This document shows positions 6,554 through 14,754 of a stretch of 20,581 nt of DNA, in pieces; within the stretch, counting starts at the first letter, position 1, and every line of letters starts with the position of its first letter. The translations under genes were made by a program, and so were the position numbers. The notes under the pieces were generated by a model. The model did not search any database, was not told the DNA's origin, and saw only the letters and a list, made by a program, of their open reading frames with translations. This stretch comes from CAZEQK01 sp964514395 (GTDB taxonomy: Bacteria > Bacillota > Bacilli > Tepidibacillales > Tepidibacillaceae), in contig CAZEQK010000049.1 in the NCBI GenBank assembly GCA_964514395.1, positions 1 to 20,581 on the forward strand. Direction: 5' to 3'.

Positions 6554-9511
6554 CTATGATAGGGGCTGATTATAGCCACTATTTGTATCCGTTGCTGCCT
6601 GCCTATTTCTGTGTATAACCTTCTCTATTTTTCCAATGATTAAGCTATAAACCACAGGTATAATAATGAGAGTAAGCATTGAGGATATTAGTAGCCCACT
6701 TATAATTGCAATGGACATCGGAACAAATAAATGACTATGAGAGAGTGCAAGGGGTGTTAGACCAATGACAGTTGTTAATGTCGTCAGCATAACAGGCCTA
6801 AACCTTTTCTCTGTCGCTCCTTTACAGGCTTCCTCCACGCTTTTTCCGTTTGCTCGTTCACTATTAATATAATCTACTAACACAATAGCGTTATTAACCA
6901 CGATTCCCATCAGGCTGACTACTCCTAACAAAGAGGTAAAGGAGAGGGGCTGTTTAAATATATAAAGCCCGAGTACTGAACCAATAATAGATAATGGGAT
7001 TGTTAATATAATAATAAAAGGTTGAATAATCGAATTAAATTGAATTAATAGAACAATGAATATAAGAAAGACAATAAAGATAGCCGCTTCACCCATGCCA
7101 CCAAAATTCTGTTTTATCTTACTTTCTTCCCCATCAAATACGAGAGAAGTACCTCTTAAGTCAGTATTTTTAAGCTCTTGATTTAGCTTATTTTGAATAT
7201 CGATTGAGCTATAGCCAGGCATCACATCACTTAAAATGGTAACCGTTAATTCGCGGTCATATTTATAGATTAAAGGGATCCTTGCATCTAATTTAACGCT
7301 TGCAAGCTGCTTCAATAATTTTTTCTGTCCAGTAATAGGTGATTTAATGGCAAGATTCATAAGCTCTTCCTCTGATTTAATGTTCGTAGAGACGATAATA
7401 TCATGTTCATCTCCATCCAATCTAAAGACAGAAGCCTTTGTTCCCTTTAAAGCAATATTTATTTCTCTTTGAATGTCATATTTAGTAAGTCCCATACTTG
7501 CTGCCTTATTTAAATCAACATTGATATTATATTCGAAGGCTTCAGCACTAATATCATCCATCACATTTGTTGTTCCATCGATTTTAGAAAGCTTTTGCTT
7601 AATCAATGTTGCTTCTTTTTTTAATGTTGCCATATTATCACCAGTAACACGAATGACAATAGGAGCACCAATTGGTTCACCTTGTTCTAATTCCTTCACA
7701 GAAATCTTAGCCCCTGCAATATTTTGATCTAGTGCCTCTTGCAGGTAATGAGCAAATGCTCCGTTTGTTTTGAAACGATCGCTTTTGTTCAAATCTAACC
7801 TTAATAAAATTTGTGTGGAATCCTCTGATTTTGATTTTTGTGAAACGGAATAAAAGAATTTTGGTATGCCACCCCCTATGGCCGATGTGTAGCTTGTGAT
7901 TTCCTTTTGTTTACTTAATATGTCTTCAACCTCTTTTGTAATTTCCTTCGTGTTAGTAAAGTTACCTGCCTGTTCTGTCGTCATATTAATGTATAGCATG
8001 TTTTTATCGGATTTAGGGAAAAATTGTAATCCTAAAAATGTAGATAAATAGAGTGCACCAATAAATAGAACCATGGCAAGGGATAGAATTGTTTTCTTTT
8101 TCCTTAGCCCGAATTGTAGCAAGGAGTCAAATAGCTTACGTAAATATAATTTTTTATCTGATTGCTTCGTTTTTCTAAAAAACAAATATGCCATGGTAGG
8201 AGAGACCAGCATTGCAACTAAATAGGAAGCAGATAAGGAGATAATGATAATTTGTGGAAGGCTTTTAATAAAATCTCCTGCCATTCCTGGTAATACTAAT
8301 AAAGGAACAAAAGCAAATACAGTGGTCAGTGTGGAGGTTAACACAGGAATTGCGACTTCCTTTGCTCCGTTGACCGCAGCATCTAGATTGTGTTCACCAT
8401 CATCAATTCTTACCTGAATCGCGTCACTGATTACGATGGCATTATCCACCAGCATCCCTAAGGAAATAATCAGAGCTGCAATGGATATTTGTTGCACCTT
8501 TATACCCAAAAAATACATCATGGCAAAGGTGATAAGTAATGATAAAGGAATGGCTGTTGAGACAATCACAGCATTTCTAATACCCATACTTAAAAATACA
8601 ACAGCAATAACGATGAGGATACCCATCAAAAGATTTGACATAAAGTTATAGATGGATTGACTAACATCCTTAGGTTGGTAAAGAACCTCATCTATATGAA
8701 CATTATCTGGTATCTTGGCTTTCAGCTCTGCAAGCTTTTTCTCCACGTCCTTACCAGTNNNNNNNNNNNNNNNNNNNNNNNNNNNNNNNNNNNNNNNNNN
8801 NNNNNNNNNNNNNNNNNNNNNNNNNNNNNNNNNNNNNNNNNNNNNNNNNNNNNNNNNNGCACCAGATGGAATTTCGACGTTCTGAGCTTGGATGGTTTTA
8901 ACAATATCCTGAAGCGATAGCTGATAATAATTCAGCTTTTTTGCATCAATGACAACCTTTACTTCATTTTCTTGCTTTCCTGTGATATCAAAACTAGAGA
9001 TACCGTCAATTTTCAATAGCTCTTTTTTCATATCCTCAGCATAGGATTGTAATTGTTCATAGGAATACTTATCACCAGATAGACTTAAGATGATACCAGC
9101 AGTATCTGCAAGCTTTGTATTAATTTCGATGTCTGAAGCCCCATCAGGAAGCCTGTCTTGCACATCCGCCATTTTCTCCCGTAATTGCTGCCAGGATTTA
9201 TCTACATCTGCATCCGTAGTTAATCGAAGTACAATGATGGATACGCTATTTTTTGAATAGGATTCAGAGTAATCATAACTATCGACCTCTGGTAAAACAT
9301 CTTCGATTTTTTTAGTGATCAATTTTTCAACTACTTCTGATGATGCACCAGGGTATACGGTTGTGATTAGTGCGACGGAAACATTTACATTAGGGTCCTC
9401 CTGCTTAGGTATCATGTAAAAGCTATATAATCCGAACAGCATGATGATAATCATCATAAATAGTGTTACTTTTCTTTTTTTTATCGCTTGGTATATTAAT
9501 CCGTTCTTCAT
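6554..9511 (-). CDS. RND multidrug efflux permease (AcrB/HAE1-like), contains assembly gap
   Basis: This is a proton-driven inner-membrane exporter of the AcrB branch, the Gram-positive relative of SwrC/YerP. It shows TM1 at about 15-33, the porter-domain start (PKQEDPNVNVS, VYPGASSEVVEKLITKKIED), TM helices from about 335, TM4 with LGMLVDNAIVISDAI, a second porter half after about 500, and TM10 with GIVVNNAIVLVDYINSERANG. One of AcrB's two TM4 aspartates is Asn, and the TM10 Lys position is Asn, a pattern I believe common in this subgroup. It ends after the last helices with a polar tail. The start follows GGTGG and lies 25 bases after the adaptor gene, so they form one operon. The N run at 8759-8858 hides part of the porter domain, so the 985-residue length is nominal. 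The substrate is unknown; no outer-membrane partner is expected. Confidence 0.93.
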   Translation of the reverse strand: MKNGLIYQAIKKRKVTLFMMIIIMLFGLYSFYMIPKQEDPNVNVSVALITTVYPGASSEVVEKLITKKIEDVLPEVDSYDYSESYSKNSVSIIVLRLTTDADVDKSWQQLREKMADVQDRLPDGASDIEINTKLADTAGIILSLSGDKYSYEQLQSYAEDMKKELLKIDGISSFDITGKQENEVKVVIDAKKLNYYQLSLQDIVKTIQAQNVEIPSGXXXXXXXXXXXXXXXXXXXXXXXXXXXXXXXXXXTGKDVEKKLAELKAKIPDNVHIDEVLYQPKDVSQSIYNFMSNLLMGILIVIAVVFLSMGIRNAVIVSTAIPLSLLITFAMMYFLGIKVQQISIAALIISLGMLVDNAIVISDAIQVRIDDGEHNLDAAVNGAKEVAIPVLTSTLTTVFAFVPLLVLPGMAGDFIKSLPQIIIISLSASYLVAMLVSPTMAYLFFRKTKQSDKKLYLRKLFDSLLQFGLRKKKTILSLAMVLFIGALYLSTFLGLQFFPKSDKNMLYINMTTEQAGNFTNTKEITKEVEDILSKQKEITSYTSAIGGGIPKFFYSVSQKSKSEDSTQILLRLDLNKSDRFKTNGAFAHYLQEALDQNIAGAKISVKELEQGEPIGAPIVIRVTGDNMATLKKEATLIKQKLSKIDGTTNVMDDISAEAFEYNINVDLNKAASMGLTKYDIQREINIALKGTKASVFRLDGDEHDIIVSTNIKSEEELMNLAIKSPITGQKKLLKQLASVKLDARIPLIYKYDRELTVTILSDVMPGYSSIDIQNKLNQELKNTDLRGTSLVFDGEESKIKQNFGGMGEAAIFIVFLIFIVLLIQFNSIIQPFIIILTIPLSIIGSVLGLYIFKQPLSFTSLLGVVSLMGIVVNNAIVLVDYINSERANGKSVEEACKGATEKRFRPVMLTTLTTVIGLTPLALSHSHLFVPMSIAIISGLLISSMLTLIIIPVVYSLIIGKIEKVIHRNRQAATDTNSGYNQPLS
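8759..8858. other. Assembly gap of 100 N inside the RND permease
   Basis: Exactly 100 undetermined bases interrupt the permease between residues ending NVEIPSG and resuming TGKDVEKK. Both sides happen to be in one frame across the run. The round number suggests a placeholder for a gap of unknown length. Confidence 0.97.
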
Positions 9512-9536
9512 GATTTCCCCACCTTAATCTAGTCTC

Positions 9537-10505
9537 TTAAGGCTTAATGGCCACTTTATCACCATCAGTAATGGCTCTATATCCATCTATAACGAGCTGG
9601 TCACCAGCGTTTAAACCATTCACTAATACATTTGATTTTTTAATAGCGCCAAGTTCTACCTTTTTTCTAACGGTATGTTCATTCTCTACAACATAAACAT
9701 AGGATTCACCATTTTTTAGAATGCTTGTGATTGGAATCCATATGCCTTTTTCATTGTTTAGTAGGATAGACACATTGACAATTTCTCCAATTTTAAAGGG
9801 ATTATTAGGGAGATCAATCTCTACATTATAGGTTCTTGTGCTTGTGTCGGGAATGGAATCAATAGCAATAATTTCTCCATCTATACTGTGCCCATTTGCT
9901 TCAATTGTGGCTGATAAGCCAAGCTTCACTTTATCAATATCCTCAGAGGACAAGCCAACATTAACAATATTATTTTCATTTCTTGCAATAATCACTGGAT
10001 AACCAGCACTAATCATTTCGCCCTCTTTATTCAAAACATCAACGATATACCCATCTATATCAGAAATGATGGTGGCATCCTGAAGCATATCTTGTTTTTG
10101 TTGGTAGTTGATTTCGGCTTGTTTTAATTGCTCAGCAGAAGCCCCTTTATTTGCTTTATTATATTGGGCTTGTGTAGTTTCTAGTTGGGATTTTGCTACT
10201 TGAACGGCATAGCTGAGATCTTGAGTATTAAGCCTTGTAAGCTTATCCCCCTTATGAACTTTTTCACCTTTTGCTACAAAAATAGCTTCTATTTTGCCAG
10301 GGCTTTTAAAGCTAAACTTTTTTGTAGCTTGTGCATCAACTAAACCAATATATTCTAAGGTGATAGGAAGGGTTTCCTCCTTTAAAAGCATAACCTTGAC
10401 AGGTTTTATCTTCTCTTGGGACAGGGATGGTTGGTTTTGGGTTGAACAGCCGATTAATGAAGAAACCAAGATGGTACTCATTATCATTAATAATAATTTC
10501 TTCAT
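9537..10505 (-). CDS. RND efflux adaptor lipoprotein (membrane fusion protein, HlyD/AcrA type)
   Basis: This 322-residue periplasmic-adaptor-type protein would be tethered outside the membrane and cooperate with the permease encoded just downstream. Residues 1-20 form a lipoprotein signal with lipobox LIGC and Cys20. Next come a beta-barrel/lipoyl half (FSFKSPGKIEAIFVAKGEKV, VHKGDKL), a short coiled-coil hairpin at about 90-130 (AKSQLETTQAQYNKA, LKQAEINYQQKQDML), the returning lipoyl half (ISDIDGYIVDVLNKEGEMI), a beta-barrel with the typical DTSTRTYNVEIDL, and a C-terminal membrane-proximal domain (LVNGLNAGDQLVIDGYRAI). I chose ATG 10505 because GGAGG at 10514-10518 is well spaced and the lipoprotein signal starts there; an in-frame ATG at 10541 lies upstream of the site. 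First gene of the operon, with a palindrome in its leader. Confidence 0.93.
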   Translation of the reverse strand: MKKLLLMIMSTILVSSLIGCSTQNQPSLSQEKIKPVKVMLLKEETLPITLEYIGLVDAQATKKFSFKSPGKIEAIFVAKGEKVHKGDKLTRLNTQDLSYAVQVAKSQLETTQAQYNKANKGASAEQLKQAEINYQQKQDMLQDATIISDIDGYIVDVLNKEGEMISAGYPVIIARNENNIVNVGLSSEDIDKVKLGLSATIEANGHSIDGEIIAIDSIPDTSTRTYNVEIDLPNNPFKIGEIVNVSILLNNEKGIWIPITSILKNGESYVYVVENEHTVRKKVELGAIKKSNVLVNGLNAGDQLVIDGYRAITDGDKVAIKP

Positions 10506-10544
10506 ATATGTTTCCTCCGATATATTAAAGATTGTGAACAATAC

Positions 10545-10561
10545 AATTAACTAAGTTAATT
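10545..10561 (-). promoter_or_regulatory. Palindromic operator candidate in the efflux operon leader
   Basis: AATTAAC and GTTAATT form a perfect 7-bp inverted repeat around TAA. On the minus strand it lies downstream of a TATAAT box (10581-10586) and about 40 bases before the adaptor start, the position of a repressor roadblock. The TTAACT-AGTTAA type of dyad suits MarR- or TetR-like repressors. No such regulator gene is adjacent. Confidence 0.5.
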
Positions 10562-10580
10562 ATATTTAATCACAGTGTCT

Positions 10581-10586
10581 ATTATA
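10581..10586 (-). promoter_or_regulatory. Probable -10 box of the RND efflux operon
   Basis: The minus strand carries a perfect TATAAT here, about 76 bases before the adaptor start codon. The -35 region is weak (TTTATT-like at a 16-17 base distance), which would fit a regulated promoter. Confidence 0.45.
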
Positions 10587-10745
10587 CTACTTGATTCATT
10601 GAAATAAAGAGCCAATATTTGTTTCATTATTTGTGGATTACAAATAGCATTGGATAGTCATTAACAGGGGTTCTAGGCAAAGATATTGTTTTTTAGAATA
10701 GGGTCTCACTCTATTGGGGTAGAGGTTCATAAGGTAAATATGGCT

Positions 10746-10782
10746 CAGTCTAAAGTTGGAAAATAATCCGTTCTTCGGACTG
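10746..10782 (+). promoter_or_regulatory. Imperfect dyad upstream of the yrzI-like/lia genes, operator candidate
   Basis: CAGTCTAAAG (10746-10755) and CTTCGGACTG (10773-10782) are imperfect inverted arms (8 of 10 positions) around 17 bases. A TTGATA hexamer follows at 10785-10790, which could be a -35 box, so the dyad would sit where an activator binds. LiaR autoregulates its operon in relatives, which makes it a candidate site, but this is inference. The rest of 10587-10745 holds only a short AATAGGGT/ACTCTATT hairpin near 10700-10720 and no gene. Confidence 0.35.
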
Positions 10783-10849
10783 TTTTGATAAGACTTGATT
10801 TTGTTTAAACTATAGCTAAGTAAGGAAATGAACAGAAGGAGGTACATAA

Positions 10850-11008
10850 ATGGTATTCCATATCTTTCATTTTTCAATTACAATCAATAGAAGAGAAAAA
10901 AACGCTATAGATGCAAAATATATAGAAAACAATATATCAAAAACTCAGGAAGTGCTTCTCTATCATTCTGGATTAATCAACAAACGTTATTATAAAATGG
11001 TAAAATAA
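10850..11008 (+). CDS. YrzI-like small protein
   Basis: The frame encodes 52 residues. A strong AGAAGGAGGT site (about 10834-10843) lies seven bases before ATG 10850. The N-terminus MVFHIFHFSITINRREK matches the pattern of the Bacillus YrzI small-protein family (short hydrophobic strand, then ITI and a basic/acidic stretch) as I remember it. The remainder (YIENNISKTQEVLLYHSG, then INKRYYKMVK) is helical and basic at the end. YrzI proteins have no established function that I can cite. The gene lies 39 bases before liaF with no terminator between, so it may be cotranscribed as a leader gene of the lia operon. The ribosome binding site and family resemblance make it very probably real. Confidence 0.72.
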   Translation: MVFHIFHFSITINRREKNAIDAKYIENNISKTQEVLLYHSGLINKRYYKMVK

Positions 11009-11047
11009 GAGAATGTAGAATAGGCCAGTAAAAGGGAGGGATAAGAG

Positions 11048-11830
11048 ATGAATAAATATATTTTTGGTATTTTAATTCTATTATTCGGTGTATATTTTCT
11101 ATTAGAAAATTTAGGCTACCAAATGGGACTAGGGGACATGATTAGTACCTATTGGCCAATCATTGTTGTCTTATATGGTGCAAAGATGATGTTTAAAGGT
11201 CTTATTAATTTTTATAAAGGATTTAAAAAGAGGCATTGGCATACCGGTAATATTTTATGGGGTGCATTTATCGCAGGAATCGGTATTGCCCTTCTTGGTA
11301 ATAAATTGGGCTGGTTTTCGATTGGCTTAAAGGAGTTTTGGAATATTACTTGGCCATTATTGATTATCTTTTTTGGATTGAGTATCTTATTTAGATCTCA
11401 ATGGAAAAATAGAGAGATATTTTTTGAAATTGATACAGATAAAAAAAAATATACGATAAATAGAAGGAAACATTTTATCGGCGAAACCACCTATGGTGAT
11501 GGTTCTGCTTGGAATTTAGAGGATTTACATCTATGGCATGGTATTGGTTCAAGCTTTATTGATTTGACAACAGCGATTGTTCCAGATCGAGAGACCTACA
11601 TTGATATTTCAGGTTTAATTGGCGAAGTGACTGTGCTTGTGCCTCAAGGATTACCAGCTAAGGTGAATGTAGATGTGCGTATTGGTGAAGTGACTGTTTT
11701 TAACCATAATCAAGGGGGAACAGGAAGATTCATAGCTTATACATCCGATGGCTATGAGGATGCGACTAGGAAAGTAAATATCATGATCTCCTTATCTATA
11801 GGAGAGGTAACTGTAAAGCAGGTGTATTAA
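11048..11830 (+). CDS. liaF: LiaF, membrane inhibitor of the LiaSR envelope-stress system
   Basis: LiaF holds the LiaS kinase inactive until the cell envelope is damaged, for example by lipid II-binding antibiotics. The 260-residue protein has four membrane segments in its first ~115 residues (IFGILILLFGVYFLLENLG, TYWPIIVVLYGAKMMF, LWGAFIAGIGIALLG, ITWPLLIIFFGLSILF). Its C-terminal domain (about 175-260) is the LiaF/DUF2154 type, with GEVTV occurring three times (IGEVTVLVP, IGEVTVFN, IGEVTVKQVY) and the TYIDISGLIGE strand. The start ATG has GGGAGGG about eight bases before it. The following liaS begins one base after the stop, so the two are translationally coupled. Order and spacing fit liaFSR. 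Very sure. Confidence 0.95.
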   Translation: MNKYIFGILILLFGVYFLLENLGYQMGLGDMISTYWPIIVVLYGAKMMFKGLINFYKGFKKRHWHTGNILWGAFIAGIGIALLGNKLGWFSIGLKEFWNITWPLLIIFFGLSILFRSQWKNREIFFEIDTDKKKYTINRRKHFIGETTYGDGSAWNLEDLHLWHGIGSSFIDLTTAIVPDRETYIDISGLIGEVTVLVPQGLPAKVNVDVRIGEVTVFNHNQGGTGRFIAYTSDGYEDATRKVNIMISLSIGEVTVKQVY

Positions 11831-11831
11831 T

Positions 11832-12938
11832 GTGAAGAACACCTTTTCAAAGAGACGTATGGGTATCCAATGGATGATCTTACAGCAGCAATTCATTGCA
11901 ACGATTGGTACTGTCCTTGCAATGGTCCTGCTGCTTTTTGCTGGGAGCTTCATTATTACAGAAATGACCCCCTGGGAAAGTACCATTGAAGCATTCCTTG
12001 GTCTTTCCTTCTATTCTTTTCCTTACTTTTTGATTTTAGGAATTATCATGGGTCTAGGGATGATGATTGCTTTTTTTGTTACTATTTTTATCGGTTACCC
12101 TTTAGGAAAGGCTCTAAAGAAGCATTTACAAAAAATCACAGATGGAGCTGAAGCCTTCTCTAGGGGTAAACTAGATCATAGAATTAAAAGCGATGGTTTT
12201 ACAGAAATTACAAGGGTCGGACAGCAATTTAATAAAATGGCAGATAGAATTGAAAAACAGGTCAATACCTTACAGCGATTAGTAGATGAAAATGTGCGGC
12301 TAGTAAATCAAACAAAGCTGACGACTGCCCTTGATGAACGGAGAAAGCTAGCGAGAGAGCTACATGATGCCGTAAGTCAAGAGTTATTTGCAATTTCTAT
12401 GACCTTATCCGCATTACCACGATTAATGGAGAGTGATATGGATAAAGCAAAAGCACATTTCATTCAGGTCGAAGAGATGGTAGTAAATGCCCAACAAGAG
12501 CTTCGTGCCTTGATTATGCATTTAAGACCTGTCACTCTTGAAGGAAACATGCTATACGAAGGGATACAAAAGCTACTAGAGGAGCTACAGCAGAAGCATC
12601 CTCAAATAAACTGGGAATGGAATATAGATGATCAAGAACCGTTAACTCCAGGTGTGGAGGATCAATTGTTTCGTGTCTTTCAGGAGGCTATTTCTAACAT
12701 GCTCAGACATTCGAAAGCAACGAATTTTCGCTTACATTATTTAAAACGAGAGGAACGAATTATCTTAACCATTGAAGATAATGGAATCGGTTTTACCGAT
12801 AAAGATAAGAAGAAAAGCTCCTATGGCATAGATAATATGAGGGAAAGAATTGAAGATATAGGTGGAAGGTTTGATTTAATTAGCTACCCTAGTAAAGGAA
12901 CTAGAATAGAAATTCGAGTTCCAATCAAGCTATCGTAG
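11832..12938 (+). CDS. liaS: LiaS, sensor histidine kinase of the envelope-stress system
   Basis: This 368-residue membrane kinase autophosphorylates and passes phosphate to LiaR. It has two TM helices (about 22-44 and 57-82 with a very short extracellular loop, the intramembrane-sensing arrangement), a HAMP domain (about 85-145), the HisKA_3 box RKLARELHDAVSQELFA with phosphoacceptor His178, and an HATPase domain with NMLRHSKA, DNGIGF and YGIDNMRERIEDIGG. The GTG start at 11832 is the only plausible one: the ATG overlapping the liaF stop is immediately followed by TGA. The AGGTG at about 11820 is weak, so translation probably depends on coupling to liaF. Closest to B. subtilis LiaS in architecture and length. 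Confidence 0.95.
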   Translation: MKNTFSKRRMGIQWMILQQQFIATIGTVLAMVLLLFAGSFIITEMTPWESTIEAFLGLSFYSFPYFLILGIIMGLGMMIAFFVTIFIGYPLGKALKKHLQKITDGAEAFSRGKLDHRIKSDGFTEITRVGQQFNKMADRIEKQVNTLQRLVDENVRLVNQTKLTTALDERRKLARELHDAVSQELFAISMTLSALPRLMESDMDKAKAHFIQVEEMVVNAQQELRALIMHLRPVTLEGNMLYEGIQKLLEELQQKHPQINWEWNIDDQEPLTPGVEDQLFRVFQEAISNMLRHSKATNFRLHYLKREERIILTIEDNGIGFTDKDKKKSSYGIDNMRERIEDIGGRFDLISYPSKGTRIEIRVPIKLS

Positions 12939-12984
12939 TGCTTATATTTCTCACCAAGAAAAACTTTTAGGTATATCATCTTCT

Positions 12985-13641
12985 ATGAAAGTGAGTGGAA
13001 TCATGCAGGAAAAAATAAGAGTGATATTGGTTGACGATCATGAGATGGTACGTATGGGTTTAGCAACTTATCTTGGAACAGAAGAAAACATAGAGGTAAT
13101 TGGTGAAGCAAATAATGGGGCAGACGGTGTTAAACTAGCGGTTGAATTGGCCCCTGACGTGGTTCTAATGGATTTAGTGATGGATGGAATGGATGGAATT
13201 GCAGCCACAAAGGAAATCAAACAAAAAGCACCAAATATAAAGGTGATTGTTCTGACAAGCTTTATTGAGGAGGAAAAGGTATTTCCTGTCATTGAAGCAG
13301 GGGCATTTAGCTACTTACTGAAGACATCAAAGGCGACGGAGATTACTAAAGCCATACGACAAGCGGTAGCAGGAAATCCAACGATTGAAGGTAAAGTGAC
13401 AACCATGATGATGAACCAAATGCGAAGGGAGCCACTAAAGCATCAATCCTTAACACCAAGGGAATTAGAGGTATTGAGTCTTCTTGGAAAAGGATTAAAT
13501 AATAAAGAAATAGGCGAAAATCTATTTATAGGCATTAAAACGGTAAAAACTCATGTCAGTAACGTTCTAGCAAAGCTTGAGGTGGATGATCGAACCCAGG
13601 CAGCGATTTATGCTAATAAGCATGGTTTGTCCGATAAGTAA
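12985..13641 (+). CDS. liaR: LiaR, NarL/LuxR-type response regulator
   Basis: LiaR is the transcriptional output of the lia system. The receiver domain (residues ~10-125) has VILVDDHEMVRMG, phosphoacceptor Asp63 in VVLMDLVMDGMDG, the conserved LTSF and the KTSKATEI end. The C-terminal NarL-type helix-turn-helix reads LTPRELEVLSLLGKGLNNKE, IGENLFIGIKTVKTHVSNVL and DDRTQAAIYA. The start is uncertain: ATG 12985 adds six residues compared with ATG 13003, and neither has a strong ribosome binding site; B. subtilis LiaR begins close to the IRV motif, which favours 13003. It is 46 bases behind liaS and ends the cluster before a terminator. No liaI, liaH or liaG lies in the window, so target genes must be elsewhere if present. 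Confidence 0.93.
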   Translation: MKVSGIMQEKIRVILVDDHEMVRMGLATYLGTEENIEVIGEANNGADGVKLAVELAPDVVLMDLVMDGMDGIAATKEIKQKAPNIKVIVLTSFIEEEKVFPVIEAGAFSYLLKTSKATEITKAIRQAVAGNPTIEGKVTTMMMNQMRREPLKHQSLTPRELEVLSLLGKGLNNKEIGENLFIGIKTVKTHVSNVLAKLEVDDRTQAAIYANKHGLSDK

Positions 13642-13678
13642 CCGCCTCTAATATACCTTTAAAGTTTGTCATCAGTCT

Positions 13679-13700
13679 AAAAGCACCCGAAGGTGCTTTT
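13679..13700. terminator. Bidirectional terminator between liaR and NAD kinase gene
   Basis: AAAAGCACC (13679-13687) and GGTGCTTTT (13692-13700) pair perfectly around CGAA, with T tracts in both directions. It separates the convergent liaR and NAD kinase genes. Confidence 0.9.
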
Positions 13701-13703
13701 CTT

Positions 13704-14504
13704 TTATTTCATGTGATTACTACCGATAAACGCATCCCTTACTCGATTCCAAAAAGGAAAAGGGCGGTATCTTGCAAATCTAATTTTTTCTTTAGCCACG
13801 TTACATTGAATATTTTCTATATCCTTCATTGGCATATTTAAATGATCAACTGTTATTCCAACTTCTCCATAATACTCTGGGTATAAATCAATGGTATGAG
13901 TTTTTGGTAATAAGAGCGGTGACCCAATCGTTCGATAAACCCGGTTATTGATTGATGCCATTTCACTGATTTGAATAGATTCAAAACTTGGATGAATCAG
14001 TGCACCACCTAAGCTTTTATTATACCCGGTACTTCCAGATGGTGTAGCAATACAGAGACCGTCACCACGGAAGGTTTCAAAATCCTCTTGGTTTATTTTA
14101 ATCTTCATAACGAGTGTTTTTTCAACGTTTTTTATCGTAAATTCATTTAATGCCAGAAAATAATGATCACCTTTAACATTCGTAATTTTAATTTGTAATA
14201 AGGGATATTCAATAATTTTTAGTGGCTTCGATGCCATGATCGAGACCAATGTTTCTATTTCTTCAGGATGCCAATCGGCATAAAAACCTAAATGACCCGT
14301 ATGTATTCCTAAAAAAGCAACCTTATCTAGACGATGTTTATTTGCATGAAAGGCTTCTAGTAAAGTACCATCACCACCGATTGAGATGATTATATCGGGT
14401 GCTTTCTCATCCTCTATTAACTTATATTCTTCTGCTAATAGATAAAATTGTTCTGTGGTTTCTCGTGACAATTTATCCTTACGGTTAAGCAAGGAGAATT
14501 TCAT
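13704..14504 (-). CDS. nadK: NAD kinase
   Basis: The enzyme phosphorylates NAD to NADP in the cytoplasm. The 266-residue length is that of the second Bacillus NAD kinase (PpnKB/YtdI type). Motifs: ISIGGDGTLL at about 41-50 with catalytic Asp45, the substrate loop GIHTGHLGFYADW, the LNEFTI segment, the GDGLCIATPSGSTGYNKSLG signature near 145-165, and the beta-rich end with VDLYPEYYGE-like sequence. The start ATG is preceded by AGGAGGT (minus strand) with six bases of spacing. It is transcribed alone, convergent to liaR. No feature suggests unusual regulation. Confidence 0.95.
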   Translation of the reverse strand: MKFSLLNRKDKLSRETTEQFYLLAEEYKLIEDEKAPDIIISIGGDGTLLEAFHANKHRLDKVAFLGIHTGHLGFYADWHPEEIETLVSIMASKPLKIIEYPLLQIKITNVKGDHYFLALNEFTIKNVEKTLVMKIKINQEDFETFRGDGLCIATPSGSTGYNKSLGGALIHPSFESIQISEMASINNRVYRTIGSPLLLPKTHTIDLYPEYYGEVGITVDHLNMPMKDIENIQCNVAKEKIRFARYRPFPFWNRVRDAFIGSNHMK

Positions 14505-14754
14505 AACATAACCTCCTACTTATCATACTTCTTTTAATACTTTCCTCAGAAAATCGGAAATATGTACAAGGAAATATTAAAAATACTTGATTAACAAGTT
14601 TAAAATAGATTTATGTTCATTATATTAAAAATATTTGTCTCTTTGAAGGGTAATTTTCGCTAAAAGATTATTGTGGCCATATACTTCGCAGTTTATTTTC
14701 CACATAATTCTATGATACACTATGAAAAAATAGAATGTACGAGGAGGGCTTTTG

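Noticed and set aside
8657..8920. Plus-strand frame across the N run
   Set aside because: Shadow of the RND permease and an artefact of undetermined bases.
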